Shown one piece after another: positions 1 through 13,100 of a stretch of 64,000 bases of DNA; the stretch's first letter is position 1; each line of letters opens with the position of its first letter. The stretch spans positions 186,001 to 250,000 of the forward strand of contig NW_024104765.1 of assembly GCF_003945595.2 (NCBI RefSeq), in the 5' to 3' direction. The notes under the pieces are model-generated. The model did not search any database, was not told the DNA's origin, and worked only from the letters and a program-made list of their open reading frames with translations. Position numbers and translations under genes: made by a program. The DNA is from Pipra filicauda. Lineage: Eukaryota; Chordata; Aves; Passeriformes; Pipridae.

Positions 1-1499
1 TCTGATTTAAGGGCATCAATTTCAGCTACTGTAGCTCTGGCAGTACTGGTTTTGCTATTTCCCTCAATTCCCAGCAGAAATTAAGCAGAGGATCTGAGAT
101 TCAGATGTTTGAGATTAATGGGATTACTCAGGTATGGAAGCAGTGACAAAATGGAAAGTTATTCCTAGTAGAAAACGTAATTAGTCCCTTTCAGATCTTC
201 AGTTTGACAGTAGTACTAGCATCAATTATTCTCTGTAGGGAATATTCCATTTTAACGAGGTTCACCGTAATATCATCCTTTCCCAGTAGTATTGGAGGAG
301 AGAAGGCCTGTTCAAATTGTTATCTTCCTACCTTGAGATTTTTAACATTTGAGCCTCCTACTTATCATCTAATACTTTGCCTTGGCTTCAGCACCTGAAC
401 AATTCCTCTATTCTCAAGTGTCTGGAAATGAATTCTTTTTTTTCCTTTTTTTTTCCCCTTTTCATTTCTGGAAGGAGTCTGCGATCAACAATGTTTCCAA
501 GCTAAAAGGTATTATTACAAGTAAAGCTAAAATCCTCAGTGTGTGGAAAACATGTCAAAATAATCTGGCAAAGCTATAAGGCTGGGTCTTGGGGAGAAAA
601 GGTAGCTCTATTGTATTGGTTTCAGCTTAATCGGGAAACTGTGTCAACTCTGGGTCTCAACTCCTGCTCCTGCAGGTCACAGAAACTCTTCCGAGCACGC
701 CATCTGCAGCTTCTTCCAAAGTTATTAAATTGTCAAACTCTGAATTCCTCAGGTGCAAAATACGCTGTATTTTTAAGAGTGGTGCTGCTGTCCTAGTGCA
801 TGCTTCTTGGAGAGTTTAACAGAGCTAGATGCAGTTTGTGCTGTTAGGTTTTCTCAGGCCAAGGAGATTCTTCTTCCCTCCATGCCAGCATTGGTGATGA
901 AACCTCACGGCCCTATGCAAAAGTCACACTTTCACTTAGTTTCTCACCCTGCTGTTCCCTCTCCCATTTTGCCATCTATAATCCAAAAATACTGTCTCCA
1001 GTTTAGATTTAGATGCACAGCTGTGTGACTCAATCCCCTAGATAGGTTTGATAATCAGCCTTTATGCACAGCTCCAAGTTATTTTCAGTAGAGGACTGCT
1101 GAAAATAAGCAGAGAAAAAATTTAAAGAAATTGTAAGTAATCTCCTTTCCCACACCTCCATATTGGGACACTCTGTGGGTAAACATCTCTGAATAAAGCT
1201 GTTCTAAACTAAATAAATCACTGGCTTTGGTGGGTATAAAATGAGGCTGGCAATAAAACCTACATAAAATCGCATCAAGATGTTGAAATCCTACCCAAAT
1301 GCAATGGGACTGGTGTGCCCTGCTGCCAGCGCACCCAGCCACAGCAGCTCACAAGCGCTGTACCCTGATGTGGCCCATTTCTGCCTATGTGGACTTGCTG
1401 TTCAGATGTCCAGAGCAAATTGCCAGCTCTTTGCTCAAGTGACACCTCGGGAGGTGGTGAGACAAAATGAAGTCACTGTTGTGACACAAAGTGTAGAGA
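1..1499. other. Intergenic DNA, no gene recognised
   Basis: AT-rich sequence with only short ORFs (under 90 codons) that look like chance. I see no splice-framed coding exon, RNA gene or recognisable repeat. A T-rich run lies near 429-456. Confidence 0.6.
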
Positions 1500-1927
1500 G
1501 GGTATGATGAAACTGGTGAAGGATCTGGAGCACAGGTCTTATGAAGAGGAGCTGAGGGAGCTGGGGGTGTTTAGCCTCAAGAAAAGGAGGCTCAGGAGAG
1601 ACCTTATCACTCTCTACAACTACCAGAATGAAAATTGTAGCCAGGTGGTGGGTCGGTCTCTAAGCTAGAGAACAAGAGGAATAAGCCTCAAGCTGCACCA
1701 GGGGAAGTTTAGATTGGGTATTGGGAACAATTTCTTCACTGAAAGGGTTGTCAAGCATTGTAGTGGTCTGCCTGGGGAAGTGGTAGAATCACCATCACTG
1801 GAGGTATTTAAAAGACATGTAGATGTGGCACTTAGAGACATGGTTTAGTGGTGGACTTGGCAGTGCTGGGTTAATGGTTGGAATCGATGATTTTAGAGGG
1901 CTTTTCCAACTAAACTATTCTGTGATT
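1500..1927 (+). mobile_element. CR1 LINE 3' fragment
   Basis: The segment reads like the last part of CR1 ORF2 followed by its 3' UTR. It has the 'gaggagctgagggagctggg' block, 'ggaggctcaggagagacc', 'ctctacaactacc', then 'tttcttcactgaaagggttgt' and the terminal 'cttttccaactaaactattctgtgatt'. It is 5' truncated, as is usual for CR1, and carries many substitutions and stop codons, so it is an old, dead copy. CR1 is the dominant LINE of birds. Confidence 0.9.
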
Positions 1928-4900
1928 GCCACAGCTGGACAACATCCAGCTTCAGCCCATGGGGCCTCCAGAAGGGTTACTAAGCTGGATGCTTTTTAAG
2001 AGCTCCCAAAAATGTTTGTGTTCAGCAGGGAAGCTCTGCTGTCTCTGCAAAAGCAGAGGGCTCCCACAGAGATGTTTGCTACTGGCTGTTATGTTATACA
2101 GGCAGTCCAGTTGTCATAGGGTCTTAGATGAAAATGAAAAGGCATGTTTAAATCTAGTTGTGCTGAATAACTTGATTAGTTGAAGCATTTATGATAATTG
2201 TATTGAAACCCTCATTTTCATTGATGGGGTTGTTTTTGCAAATTATTAACAATTACAGGTCACCCTTGAGATGAAAGCATCTTAAACCTTGTTCTAAAAG
2301 CTTTTAAAAAGTAATTCATATCTTATTTACTCTGTCACCAGATCATTTAATGTGCTAATGCACTGGGAATGTCGAGCTGTGCTGATAAGAGCAGAGTTTT
2401 CCTTCTGTTCGTTTTTATTCCTATGTAAATATAATTAAGGCAAGAAGTGTCTTAGGGGCGCCCGATCACATGCATCAAATTAGCTCCCTTTTTGCCTTGT
2501 AAGGCCAACACACACAGAATTGCAAGGTTTCTGGGAAAGAGCCATGGCTTAGGGCAGCACCTTACATATTCGGCCTCTGAGCCCTCACCTATGCTGGCTC
2601 TATGCAGGGAATCCTCAAGGGTCATTCACTGGGAACTAAATACCTGTCTCATCTTCAGCATGGCAACAGACCCAGCAAGTACCTCTGGAAATACTGTCAT
2701 ATTTCATGTTAGGTTGGTGCTTAAGGTGTTCTGAATTTAGGTTTGTATTGAAGCAAGACTCCAGCAAACATCGAGTCTTGGGAAAACTGGAATTGAGGAA
2801 TTTTGGAGTGATTCTTCCAAAATTTGCGGGGAAATGGAAATCTTTTCACTATCTGCTGAAAGCTTTGTATTAGATCTGTGAAAAAAGGTATGGAGTGATA
2901 TAAAGAGCTCATGCATCTGCATATCTGAGAACAGGAGCCAACATGCTCCAGCAAAGCTTTAATGTATCACAGGGAAGAGTACATCAGGGCACACTGAAAA
3001 CATCCAAGATACAGGGGAGGACAATCTTTGGGCAGAGTTATATCTTTAGGATAAAGTTTGAAATTTGGTAATTATTCTCTAAAGCACCACAAGGAACTAG
3101 CAGTATTCAGTGGGGATGAGGTAAAGATAACTTCATCCATCTGCTGGAGGCTTCAGTTTCTCAGAGACCAGGCTCTCTGATAAAGGGTGACTTGATCCCA
3201 GACTACCTAGCGAGCAGTCATTTGAGTTAGTCACCATACAGACAGAGTAATTTAGGCAGTGGTCTATGCATGTTGATGACCCCTACAAACCAGACTGATT
3301 TTGATTTAGTGGCCAAGAGTGGTTTCAGATGCTTGATATAAGACCTTTTCAGATAAGGAGCCTATTGTGACTTGGTCAAACCACTCCATCACTACACTAT
3401 ATAATTTGAAGCATATAATTTGACACTATGTAATCCATCAGAGTTCATCTATCTCAACTGAAATGACTTTGTACATGAATATATGAAATTCTAATGCTGT
3501 CCCATTTTCCAGTTCCCATAAATTAAATGTGTTCAGTAGAAGACTGAGAACGTATAAGATCATCTCTCTGCCCTTTTACATTGACAAAGGTTGTAGCAGA
3601 CTACAACTGAAAAGTAGTCATTACTTTAGTCACAAAAGACCCTAGAGTGAACACAATACAAAAAGAGAATTAATAGTATGTTACCTGTGTACGATGGGAC
3701 TGCAGACAGACACTGAAGTGTCAATAACTTGAAGTGAGAGTGGCTGCTGTTGTTGCCTTTTTTTTTTTCTTCAAACTACTCCAACATCCTGTGCCAAATA
3801 ATTTTGACAGCTTTCAGCTACGAGGGAATACATAGGCAAAATTTACTGCTATAAACATATATTTAGGAGGAGGATGGAGTAATTTTCTGTGCTAACCACT
3901 GTGCCGTCAGTACACTGTTGAATTGTGAGTGTTTACTGCATGATGTGCATAGTGTCTGAAAAAACATTGTTTTTTCGTTTCTGTTTACATGGCTTTTTCT
4001 ACACTAGTTTCACCATTTTAGCAAAATATCAAATACAATTGTCTTTCCTAGGTTTCAGCTGAGAGATCGACCGGAATAGCCAGTCAATATAACAATGCTC
4101 ACAAGGATGCAGGGATGAAGATAAGACAAACCATAGTAAGCTTGGTAGTATAGCAGCATCATTAACCTTTTTTTTTTTCCTGCACTATATTTTTCACAGA
4201 CAAGAGCGTTAGTAATTTTAACTTTGATTGAGAACTGCTATTATCCACTCACAGCATGTGGGAGCAAACAGGCACTTGGATAAATCACAAAAAAAGAAAA
4301 CCACTTAGCATGCTGCTTCCCTCAAAAACACTTTTTCTGAAGGTATAAAGCTGAGTGCTGCAGGGAGAGCATGTGTGAAGAGAGAAGCAAGGCTACAACA
4401 GCCCAAGGAAGCATGCTCAAGGTCAGCCTCTCTCACAGAAGACTGGGAGGTCACGTTTGATTTAGAAGGTATTCTGATATGTTTAAAAAATTTAAGTAAT
4501 TAAATAATTCAGTGAATAAAAGCCATCAGGATTCTAATGCAGTGTTAATGGGGTCTTTCAGAAATCGTGAAGATGATTTTCCTGAGTGACATAACTGCAG
4601 CCATTAGCAAACTTATCCAAGAGCAATCATCCATTAAAGGTGAGTGCCTGCACTTCCTCAATGCAGAGTAGCATGAGGAGCAGCACAAGCATTCTTGTTT
4701 GCAACCGCTGAAATGAGACACCAATGAATAACTTCTGAATTGCCTCATTTTCCTCCTGCAGGCACTCAGCCCTGGGGTGCATTTGCCACCCTTCAGCACT
4801 GGATGAAGCAGGCAGTGACTCCACCAGCATGAGTATGCCAGAGGTCTTCTTCTCTACACCCAGTGCTGCTCCAGCAGATTGCTAGGTGAGAAGTAAATCA

Positions 4901-6149
4901 GACCGATTTGAAACATGGAGTACTTCTCACATGCTCATTGAAAAGAATAAGACTTGCTGGACAGTCTCCACAAAACCTCAACACTCTTTTGGACTGGCAT
5001 TTCCTGCCAAGTGTGCCAGCAATGTCAGCATGAGAAAAGACAACTAGGAGTAAGGGCTACAGCTGCTCCTTTAACACTGTTGGGACAGCCTCCAGAGTAA
5101 ATTTCCAGCTCCTACTGAATCTGACTGGATATATCTTCTATGCCAATGCCCTTGCAAAGAACCAAAACCTTTTGGAGGATGTTTGGAATTTCATCTGGGC
5201 TGTGTAGAATCCAGCAATAAATTATTCCAATATGAAGGTCTAGTACAGTTAATAGATCCTATAAAACTGGCTACTGTGTTTCATCATGTTTAATTTGCTG
5301 CAACAACCTGCAGACATCCGAGCTGTTTCAGCTTCCCTTTTATAATCATCAGGTGCCCTGAGAGAAGCTCTCCCAGCTGAGGAGGCCCTGTGTCACCAGC
5401 ATCTCTGCATAGACAGGCGGTGCAATGCCTCCAGAGCATTCAGCTGCTTCTCATCCTCCAGCATATCCCAAGTGAAGCATCTTCCCTACCACTGTGGGGA
5501 GAGCCACAAAGGGCCCTGTGGCCCAGTCATCCCAGAAAGAGTGGGCAAGGAGGAGGGCAATGCCAGCCTCTGACCACCTGTAGCTGCAATCTCTTCTGGA
5601 GTTTGGGATTGCCCAGGCTGCACAGCAGGTTGGTGCATCTCTCCAGGGATTTATCTGGAGTTAGTCTCCTGTTGTGTTTTGTGGTTTATGAGGGATAAGA
5701 TTCACTACCGCAGCAGCCTGCTCTGCTGCCTGTGCCCCTGAGATAGTGCTTAGCATGAGAGCAATCTGGTGTCCCACAGTCCATGGGATGGTGGGACTTT
5801 GCTTCTTGCACGGGCTGGAGCATCACAGAGGTCTAGTCCATGTCTTCCAGTCTTTGGTCAGATGGGCTCACATGCCACCGTAGGTAGCAAATGGCTGTGG
5901 CAAAACAGGGGTGTTGGGCTAAAGGGAACAGACCTACATACCTTAAACTTACCTAAGAAAAGACGGTTACTTTAGCTGCTGCCCAGACGAAGTGTGGTAC
6001 TGCTGCTGCTGTCATTAATTTAACATTGTTTATTTTTTTTGCCTAAAAGAAACTTTCCTAGGCAGTCATGGATTTTCTATTTAAACTAGAATAGGTTGAG
6101 ATGATGGTTCCTTCATATATTTTCTTGTAATATATATGTGACAATTGTT
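1928..6149. other. Intergenic DNA, no gene recognised
   Basis: No coding exon is supported. About 2,200-2,480 is a low-complexity-free AT-rich stretch rich in TAAT/ATTA cores that could be a conserved noncoding element. Poly-T runs occur near 3,758-3,770 and 4,168-4,180. The short GC-richer stretch 5,350-5,700 gives a 102-codon open frame with no recognisable domain. Confidence 0.5.
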
Positions 6150-6216
6150 TTAATCATAGAGTTATGTAAGTTGGCCTCCAGAAGTCATCTAGTCTAACCT
6201 CCCTCTCCAAAAGTAA
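6150..6216 (-). mobile_element. CR1 3'-tail remnant
   Basis: Read on the minus strand, this is a degraded version of the CR1 terminus: 'agattagact', 'acttctggagg' and 'ccaacttacataactctatgatt' in order. Only about 65 bp is recognisable. Confidence 0.6.
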
Positions 6217-6329
6217 AAAATACAGGTTAGTCACCTGCAAGTGTATTGTGCCACATAAGGAATCGCATTAAATGATTTTTCAGGAGATTTAAGGTGTGTT
6301 GTGAAAGAAAGCAGCTGAGATATTAACTA

Positions 6330-7198
6330 TCTCCCTGTTGCATGGGAGTGTTGATCTACTGCAGGCTCAGAAGGCTCTGCAGCAGAATCTGGACAGGCTG
6401 GATCAATGGACCAAGGCCAATTGTACAAGGTTGGACAAGACCAAGTGCCCAGTCCTGCATTTCAGCCACAACAACCCCTTGCAGCATTATAGGCTGGGAC
6501 AAAAGTGCTTGGAAACTGGCCCATTGGAAAAGGACCTGGAGGTGCTGGTTGACAGCAGCTAAACACGAGCCAGCAGTGTGCCCAGGTGGCCAAGAAGGCC
6601 AATGGCATCCTGGTTTGGATCAGCAATAGTGTGGCCAGCAGGACCAGGGCAGTGATTGTCCCCCTGTATTCTGCCCTAGTAAGGCCACACCTCGAGTGCT
6701 GTGTCCAGTTCTGGACATCTCAATTTAGGAGGGACATGGAGGTGCTGGAGCTGGTCCAGAGAAGGGCAAAGATGCTGATGAAGGATCTGGAGGGTAAGTC
6801 CTACAAGGAGCAGCTGAGGGAGCTTTGGTTGTTTACTCTGGAGGAAAGGAGGCTCAGGGGTGACCTTGTCACTCTCTACAACTACCTGAAAGGAGGTTGT
6901 AGTGAGGTGGGGATCAGCCTCTTCTCCAAGGCAACTAGTGACAGGACAAGAAGAAATGGCCTCAAGTGGTGCTAGAGGAGTTTCAGGCTGGACATTAGGT
7001 GGAATTTCTTCACAGAAAGGGTTGTGAAGCATTGGAATGGGCTGCCCAGGAAGGTGGTGGAGTCATCAACTCTGCAAGTGTTTAAGGAAAGACTGGACAG
7101 GGTACTTAGTGATATGGTCTAGTAGACAGGATGGTGTCTGGTCAAAAGTTGGACTTGATGATCGCAGAGGTCTTTTCCAACCTAATTGATTCTATGGT
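6330..7198 (+). mobile_element. CR1 LINE, 5'-truncated copy with RT C-terminus
   Basis: The longest CR1 copy here. It encodes the C-terminal part of the CR1 reverse transcriptase in two overlapping frames: one includes the 'LDRLDQWTKANCTRL' region (6,338-6,562) and the next 'VVRPHLEC'-type block, here '[20 protein letters not shown]', continuing through '[12 protein letters not shown]' (6,586-6,975). The frame change falls near 6,555-6,570, where one base is missing relative to the family pattern, so the copy is inactive. The 3' UTR follows and ends with 'cttttccaacctaattgattctatgg'. 5' truncation is typical of target-primed reverse transcription. Confidence 0.93.
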
Positions 7199-10100
7199 TC
7201 ACTGCCACCAAGGATGCTGCAGCTGGAGACAAAGGATAATGGGTTATGGCCAATACATAGCAATGAGAGTCTGCCTCTGACCCTCCCATCTGCTTTCTCA
7301 GTGTGTTCAGGTGCCGGAACAAGCTCTCAGCAGAAAGTGGCTGTGCCTTGGACCCACTGGGGAAGTCCTCAGCAGGACAGGACAGACTCGATGCCCCGAA
7401 CTCTGGGGCAGGTGTGCTGATAGGATGTTTCAGGAGGGGCAGAGCTCTCCTGTGAAGGCCAGTCAGGATTTCACATTCCATCAGATCTATTTTGTTTTGG
7501 TGATTTCTGAATTCTGAATTCCTCATCATAAGCGGTGCCATGTAAGTCCAGAAATAAACTCATGTAGTGGTGACACAGAATCACAGGAGCTCCTTTTCTT
7601 ACCCTAAGTTCTACTGTGTTACATTGGTATAATGTCCTAGAGACTCCACTGTGTGAAGGAAGAATATTTACCTTGCACAAGCTTTGACTGAGGAAAATTT
7701 ACTCAGTCTGGTAGGGTCTTCTGGACCATCCTGTTCAGAAATTAACTCTCCATCCAATTAATGTCTCACACAGGTTGGTATATGTCTGCTTTGGAGACAG
7801 AGAAGAAGTGTTGCCCGGTGAGCAATGTTCACATTTAATGAAGCAGGACGGGTGTCAAGCCTGGCAGCTTGTCCAAAAAGGATTAGTATTATTGTCTGTT
7901 GCTGTCCATCATCTCTCACTGCAAGCAATACTGGGCTAGGTATCAGCTGTAAAGCTGACAGCATCTAAAAAGTGAGACAGCAAGTCTCCCCATGTGGGAT
8001 GAGGAAGCCTTAAATGCCATATAAGTGTTGTTCCAGCCCTTGCTGGAGTGAACAGGGGTCATGCAATGTCAGCTCCTTTCCTTTTGTCACCTCAGGGGCA
8101 GGTGAGTCAGCATGGTCGTGATGTTCATGGTTAGAATTCAAAATCTCAAACTAATGAGGTCCTTGGACTTTCAGTAAATATTTAGGGAATAACATGCTGG
8201 TTGTACAATTACATACTGGTTTTGTATGTACAAAACATACATAATACACATATTTTTAGTCCCTGTATGAGTTAGAGAATGTATGCTCTTTTAATTTTAT
8301 AGAACTGATAAATTTTAAAGCATTTTGCTTTGCTATATTCACCCTTGATGCCACAGTAAGTTCTACCCAAGCCTGTATCTACACAAGCTTCCTGAAGCAG
8401 ATGTCTGATAAAGCAAAAGAGACAGACACTCTCCATCTTCTACCCCTTCATATTCCCCTTCATTTGTGTGTCAGAGTAAATCAAGGCTTTGCTTGTGCTG
8501 CTGATTAAAGTACTCTGGTTTAATCCAGAAATTAATATAGTTCTTAGTGAGAAAAATACATTTGAAATGCACACGGTGGGTGTCTAATGTATTATACCCT
8601 TAAAATCAGTCTTCTACCACTGAGACAGGCACCTGGGGGGAGCATCGCGGGGGGATTCTGGTTAATTTTTTTTTCCATGACCCTTTCCTTGTTAGCATGA
8701 TATTAATATCTCTTAATTGTTGTGAGTATTAACTGCTGCAGCAAAATGCAATCCAGGGCAAGACACGTTCACATAAGCATTTTTCTCATTAATAAAAGGC
8801 TATGTGAATAGGATGTTATTAGCATGAACCACAGTCTTCTGTATTCAGTATAACCAATTTACTACAAGGGGAAAATAGAAATTTAGTATATGTAGTTTAT
8901 AGCCGAAAAGCGTATGACTTCCAGTGGCATTCTGCTGAGAATTAGAGCCAAATACTGTCCTTTTTCTTTCTGCATCATACACACCAACTCCTGTACTCTT
9001 CTTCCAACGGAGTTTGATTCATCATGTTTTATTACACCTGCTAAAGGACAACTCAATCATTATAGTGGGTGAAATTTTGTAATTACTCCATATTTATGTT
9101 GTATTTGTGGGTTAATTATTTTATGCTTTTGGGTTTTGACAGGTAATTATCACTAATTCATATAACGACATACCTTAAATGGTTGATATTCAATTATTTT
9201 CATAATGATTTTTTGCTTATTCTGTATTTACATGGCACTCCAGACAAGTAGTTACAGTGCCAGTTGTGTGATCTTAGTCGCAACTAAAAGTCTCCAAAAG
9301 CAGAGCTATGGTTTAGTTGTTCCAGGCAGTGGACAAAATTAAACATTTTAGCTTGCTTGTGTGTATAGTAAGGATTTCAGGGGAAAAGTATGTCTTCGTG
9401 TGGAAGCTACAGCTAGAAGTAGTTATCACTAAGACCCCGAATAATGTAACTGAGGTATCACAACAGTGGCTGTATTTATATGGGTAACCAAAAAGTCATT
9501 TGTATGTGCTGTCAACTCAGTGAGTGCCTGGCATTGATCTAATGGTTCCCATGGCTTCCACTACCAAGAGCAAATTTCTGGAAATAAAAGCAGTAAGTCT
9601 CTTTTTCATGTGATTTTTCAAGAGCTATTGACCAGGATTAGCTTGAGAATTTTGTTCAAACTGTGGCCTAGGGCCCAAGTTTAGCTAGAGCTTGCCTTAA
9701 GACTGAGATGGTAGCATGAGTTCAATTCAAATACAAACTCACATTACCATAAATGTACTGGAGCAACTTTGGACCCTCTTTCCACATGGCAAACTGAAGG
9801 TGAATCAGGCCACCATGAAGGTCAGAGCTCAGCCAGTCTAATATCTGAATGCCTCTTCATCAGCAGGATTTGCACTCAGAACTTGTGCAAGAAGTGTTTT
9901 CTCACACTAAGCAGGAATCTGTCCTTGACCTTTAGGCTGTTGTACACCACGTGGGCTGCCAGTACTTCATTTCTCCTGCATTTGCAACAAGCACACTGGC
10001 CAGATGGAAATCCCACGCTTGCAGTCCCAGGCAGCCGGCTCATGCCACCAGCCCAGTGCTTCTCACCAATATGAGACATTTTTTTACATTATTAAGGACC

Positions 10101-13100
10101 CACAGCACCTTCTGCTACAATAAAACTATTTGTTCAGTCACAAAAAATTTTCCTTTCAAACCAAGTCTAGAGCCGTTGTGAGTCATCTGCTGTATTTTAC
10201 CAGCGAGAAGTCGGGTGTATATTCACTAAGGCTTAATCTGAAACCTTTTTGTTCACAGTAGAAGTATTTCCATCGATTTCAAAGGATCTCAGATCAAGCT
10301 TCAAGGCCTACTAAGTTTTAGCCTGTCAAATTTGCTCATTTGAGGCCTTTATGAATTGCAGAGCAGTTGTGTACAGAACCAAGTCATGTGGAGATTAAAT
10401 AAACCCCATTGACACCAGTCTCCTGATACGTAATAGCAGCAAGAACCAAATACCGACTGGAAAAAGAATGCATGTACAGTGACATTTAGTTTGTATAAAG
10501 TGATAATCTCCATATAAATGCAAATAGCACCATTTCCCCAGAGCTGAATGTATGATATTCATCGGTAAATATTTGTGTGTCTTTGACATGTCTCTAAGCA
10601 GCAGGATGAGAAATTGAGATGGAAAATGCAGTCACAGGTGAGAATTCAGCACAGAATTTTTTTGCAGTTTTTCTCTCAGTGCATTTGGGAGACCTTGAAA
10701 GGCAGATGCTTCCTTTTCTAGTTAGTGGTTTAAATGCAAAGCAACAGAACTATAACAGACTATGATGTATTAGGTTTCTGCCAGTAGTTTCCTGACCCTG
10801 TCACTCATGCTGTGCTATGTGACTGGGCTCCAAGCCTGAGAAACTCCTCAGAAAGAAAAACTAAAGCAGCTAATTAGTTTAGAAGTCTCATACCTATATT
10901 CAGAAAGGATTTATGCACCCAGGAGCTAGTGTTTCACCATCTTTATACAAGAGTAGCGATTTTATAGGCCAGAGTTTCAGGGACTTAAATGACCGAAGCA
11001 TCTTTAATAATGCAGCACCTGTACATACAGAGGCTTTTTCCTCTGCATGAGGAACAACAGCACAGTTGATCAATATGAGGAATGAGTGCTTGGGCTCTTC
11101 AATTAGGAAAGAGAAGATTGAGGGTCAAACTGATGAAAACAGAGGCCTTTAAAACCACAGGTGACAGGAAAGGTGGGTAGGTAATAACTGTTCAACACAG
11201 GGAACGAGTCTTCCCTACAAGGCACACTTTTAGAAACATTTAGATTTCCTTTAAGCCATAAAACAGTGAAGATTAGGTAGGATTTCAGGCATGTGCTTAG
11301 GGATAATAAGCCCAGTTCTTCTGCAGGTTACAGCGCTGTTGAATTTCTAGAGCCAGCTCTGCATTTGGGCATCAGGAGCTGCAGGACAAGTCAATCCCAT
11401 TGTCTTTACACGGTCTCCCGCCCACAAACTGCATTTTTCTCCTCTGAGGTGTTAATAAGTGAGGAACTGGACTGTGCCTCCCGCAGGGCCTGTGTTGCAG
11501 TATGTGAAGTGTTAGGCTTGCAAACTGTGTTGGGATCTTCAGCTCAGAGACAGTAAAAATAAGGATTGCCAGCTGGGGAGAAAACCCAACTCTTCCCACA
11601 ACAACTTTGTCTAGTTATATTAGATGTAGTCCTCTTCAGAGGAATTTAAGAAGTAGGTGCTTTAAGAGTTAGCAAATGAAACAGATTTCTTTCTGATGAA
11701 CAGTTCTTTGTTTGAAACAATTTTACAAGTCCTCCATGATTTCTGTTCTAAAAGACCATGGGAGGAGAATCACAAGGCAGTTTTGTTTCTAGTTACAAAA
11801 CAAACAAAACATTATTATTTCAAAGGATACTAATCTTCAAAATAGCTCATGTTATTTAAAAAATTACCATTTCTGGAGCTCTATGGATAGTCCTTCCATT
11901 CTCCGTGTAACTGCATCCTAAGGAAGTCTAGAATTTTTTTAAAAAAGAGTAAACATGAGTCAAAATGAGTTTGAGTAATGGATTTTCTTTTTGTAAGTCC
12001 ATTCAAAAGGGGAAACATAGATTTCTTACTTGAGAAATTAAACTTTTAGTGACCAAACATTTTGTTGCTGGATCTAGTTTTTAAAGTACGAGGTTTTATT
12101 TTTTTTCAGAAGATAACAGAGTGAACTCCTCTCTTTCCAAGTCCTCCAGCACTTTGTTGTGTGCTTCTCTATTTCCTTCAAACACTAAGATTGTGTATAT
12201 GCTATTCCCAGCTAAGAAACAAGGGATCTCTTCAGCACCAGCCTTTCATTGTTGTGACAGCATGGCCTCTAGAGTCATTTACTGTCATTTTAGCTTTAAG
12301 GCAAATGTGACTCTAGTTTATTTTACTTTGGGAAAATATTTTTTGGACTTGTTATGGATGGATCTGCGTCTTGGCTGCTGCCTGGCAGACTTGAGTGATG
12401 TGGCTGCCGGAAGAACTGTAGGTTTTGGGGATGGACTCGCCTGCTCATTCATATGTTGTGTGCGTTCATTTTACGGTTAAACCTTACTGACCAGCTTCAT
12501 GAACAGCTGTCCCTGGACCACCCATCAGTGAAGCATCGTCCCAGGTGTTGCTCTTTTAAGGAGGGCTGTAAGTGCTGAAAATGGCACACTTCTCTGCCCT
12601 TCCCTCTTACAAATTATAGGGAGCGATCTTGCAGCTTAGCTGCCGATGTCTGATAGGGTATCTCATTATCCAAGCTGTCCTCCCACCTGTATTTTACCTG
12701 ATTGCAGGTCTTAGTCATACAGTCAATGAATAAATAGTCTGAATGAAGGTTGAGCTGTAGGAGGAAGGATTATGAAGGGCCCCAGGACCCACCAATACTC
12801 AGCATCAGCTCTCTTTTGTTTTGTACCTTTGTTCATGCCTTGCTGAACCATTCAGTAAGACAAAAGGGAAGTGCAGATCAAAACAGCCAAGCCAAAAGCA
12901 GCAGTGGGTATTGCAGCAGCACAAAACCCAGGGCAAATGTCTTCCCTTGGGATGTTCCATAGCAAGAGATTTGAGTCTGTCACCAGGTCTTTGAAATTTT
13001 TATGGTTCTGTTATGGAAAACATCCATAGCAGGGATCACTACCATAGTCAATTTTATAAAACAATATAGGTTAAAAAAAATTAAAAGCTTTAACAATTTA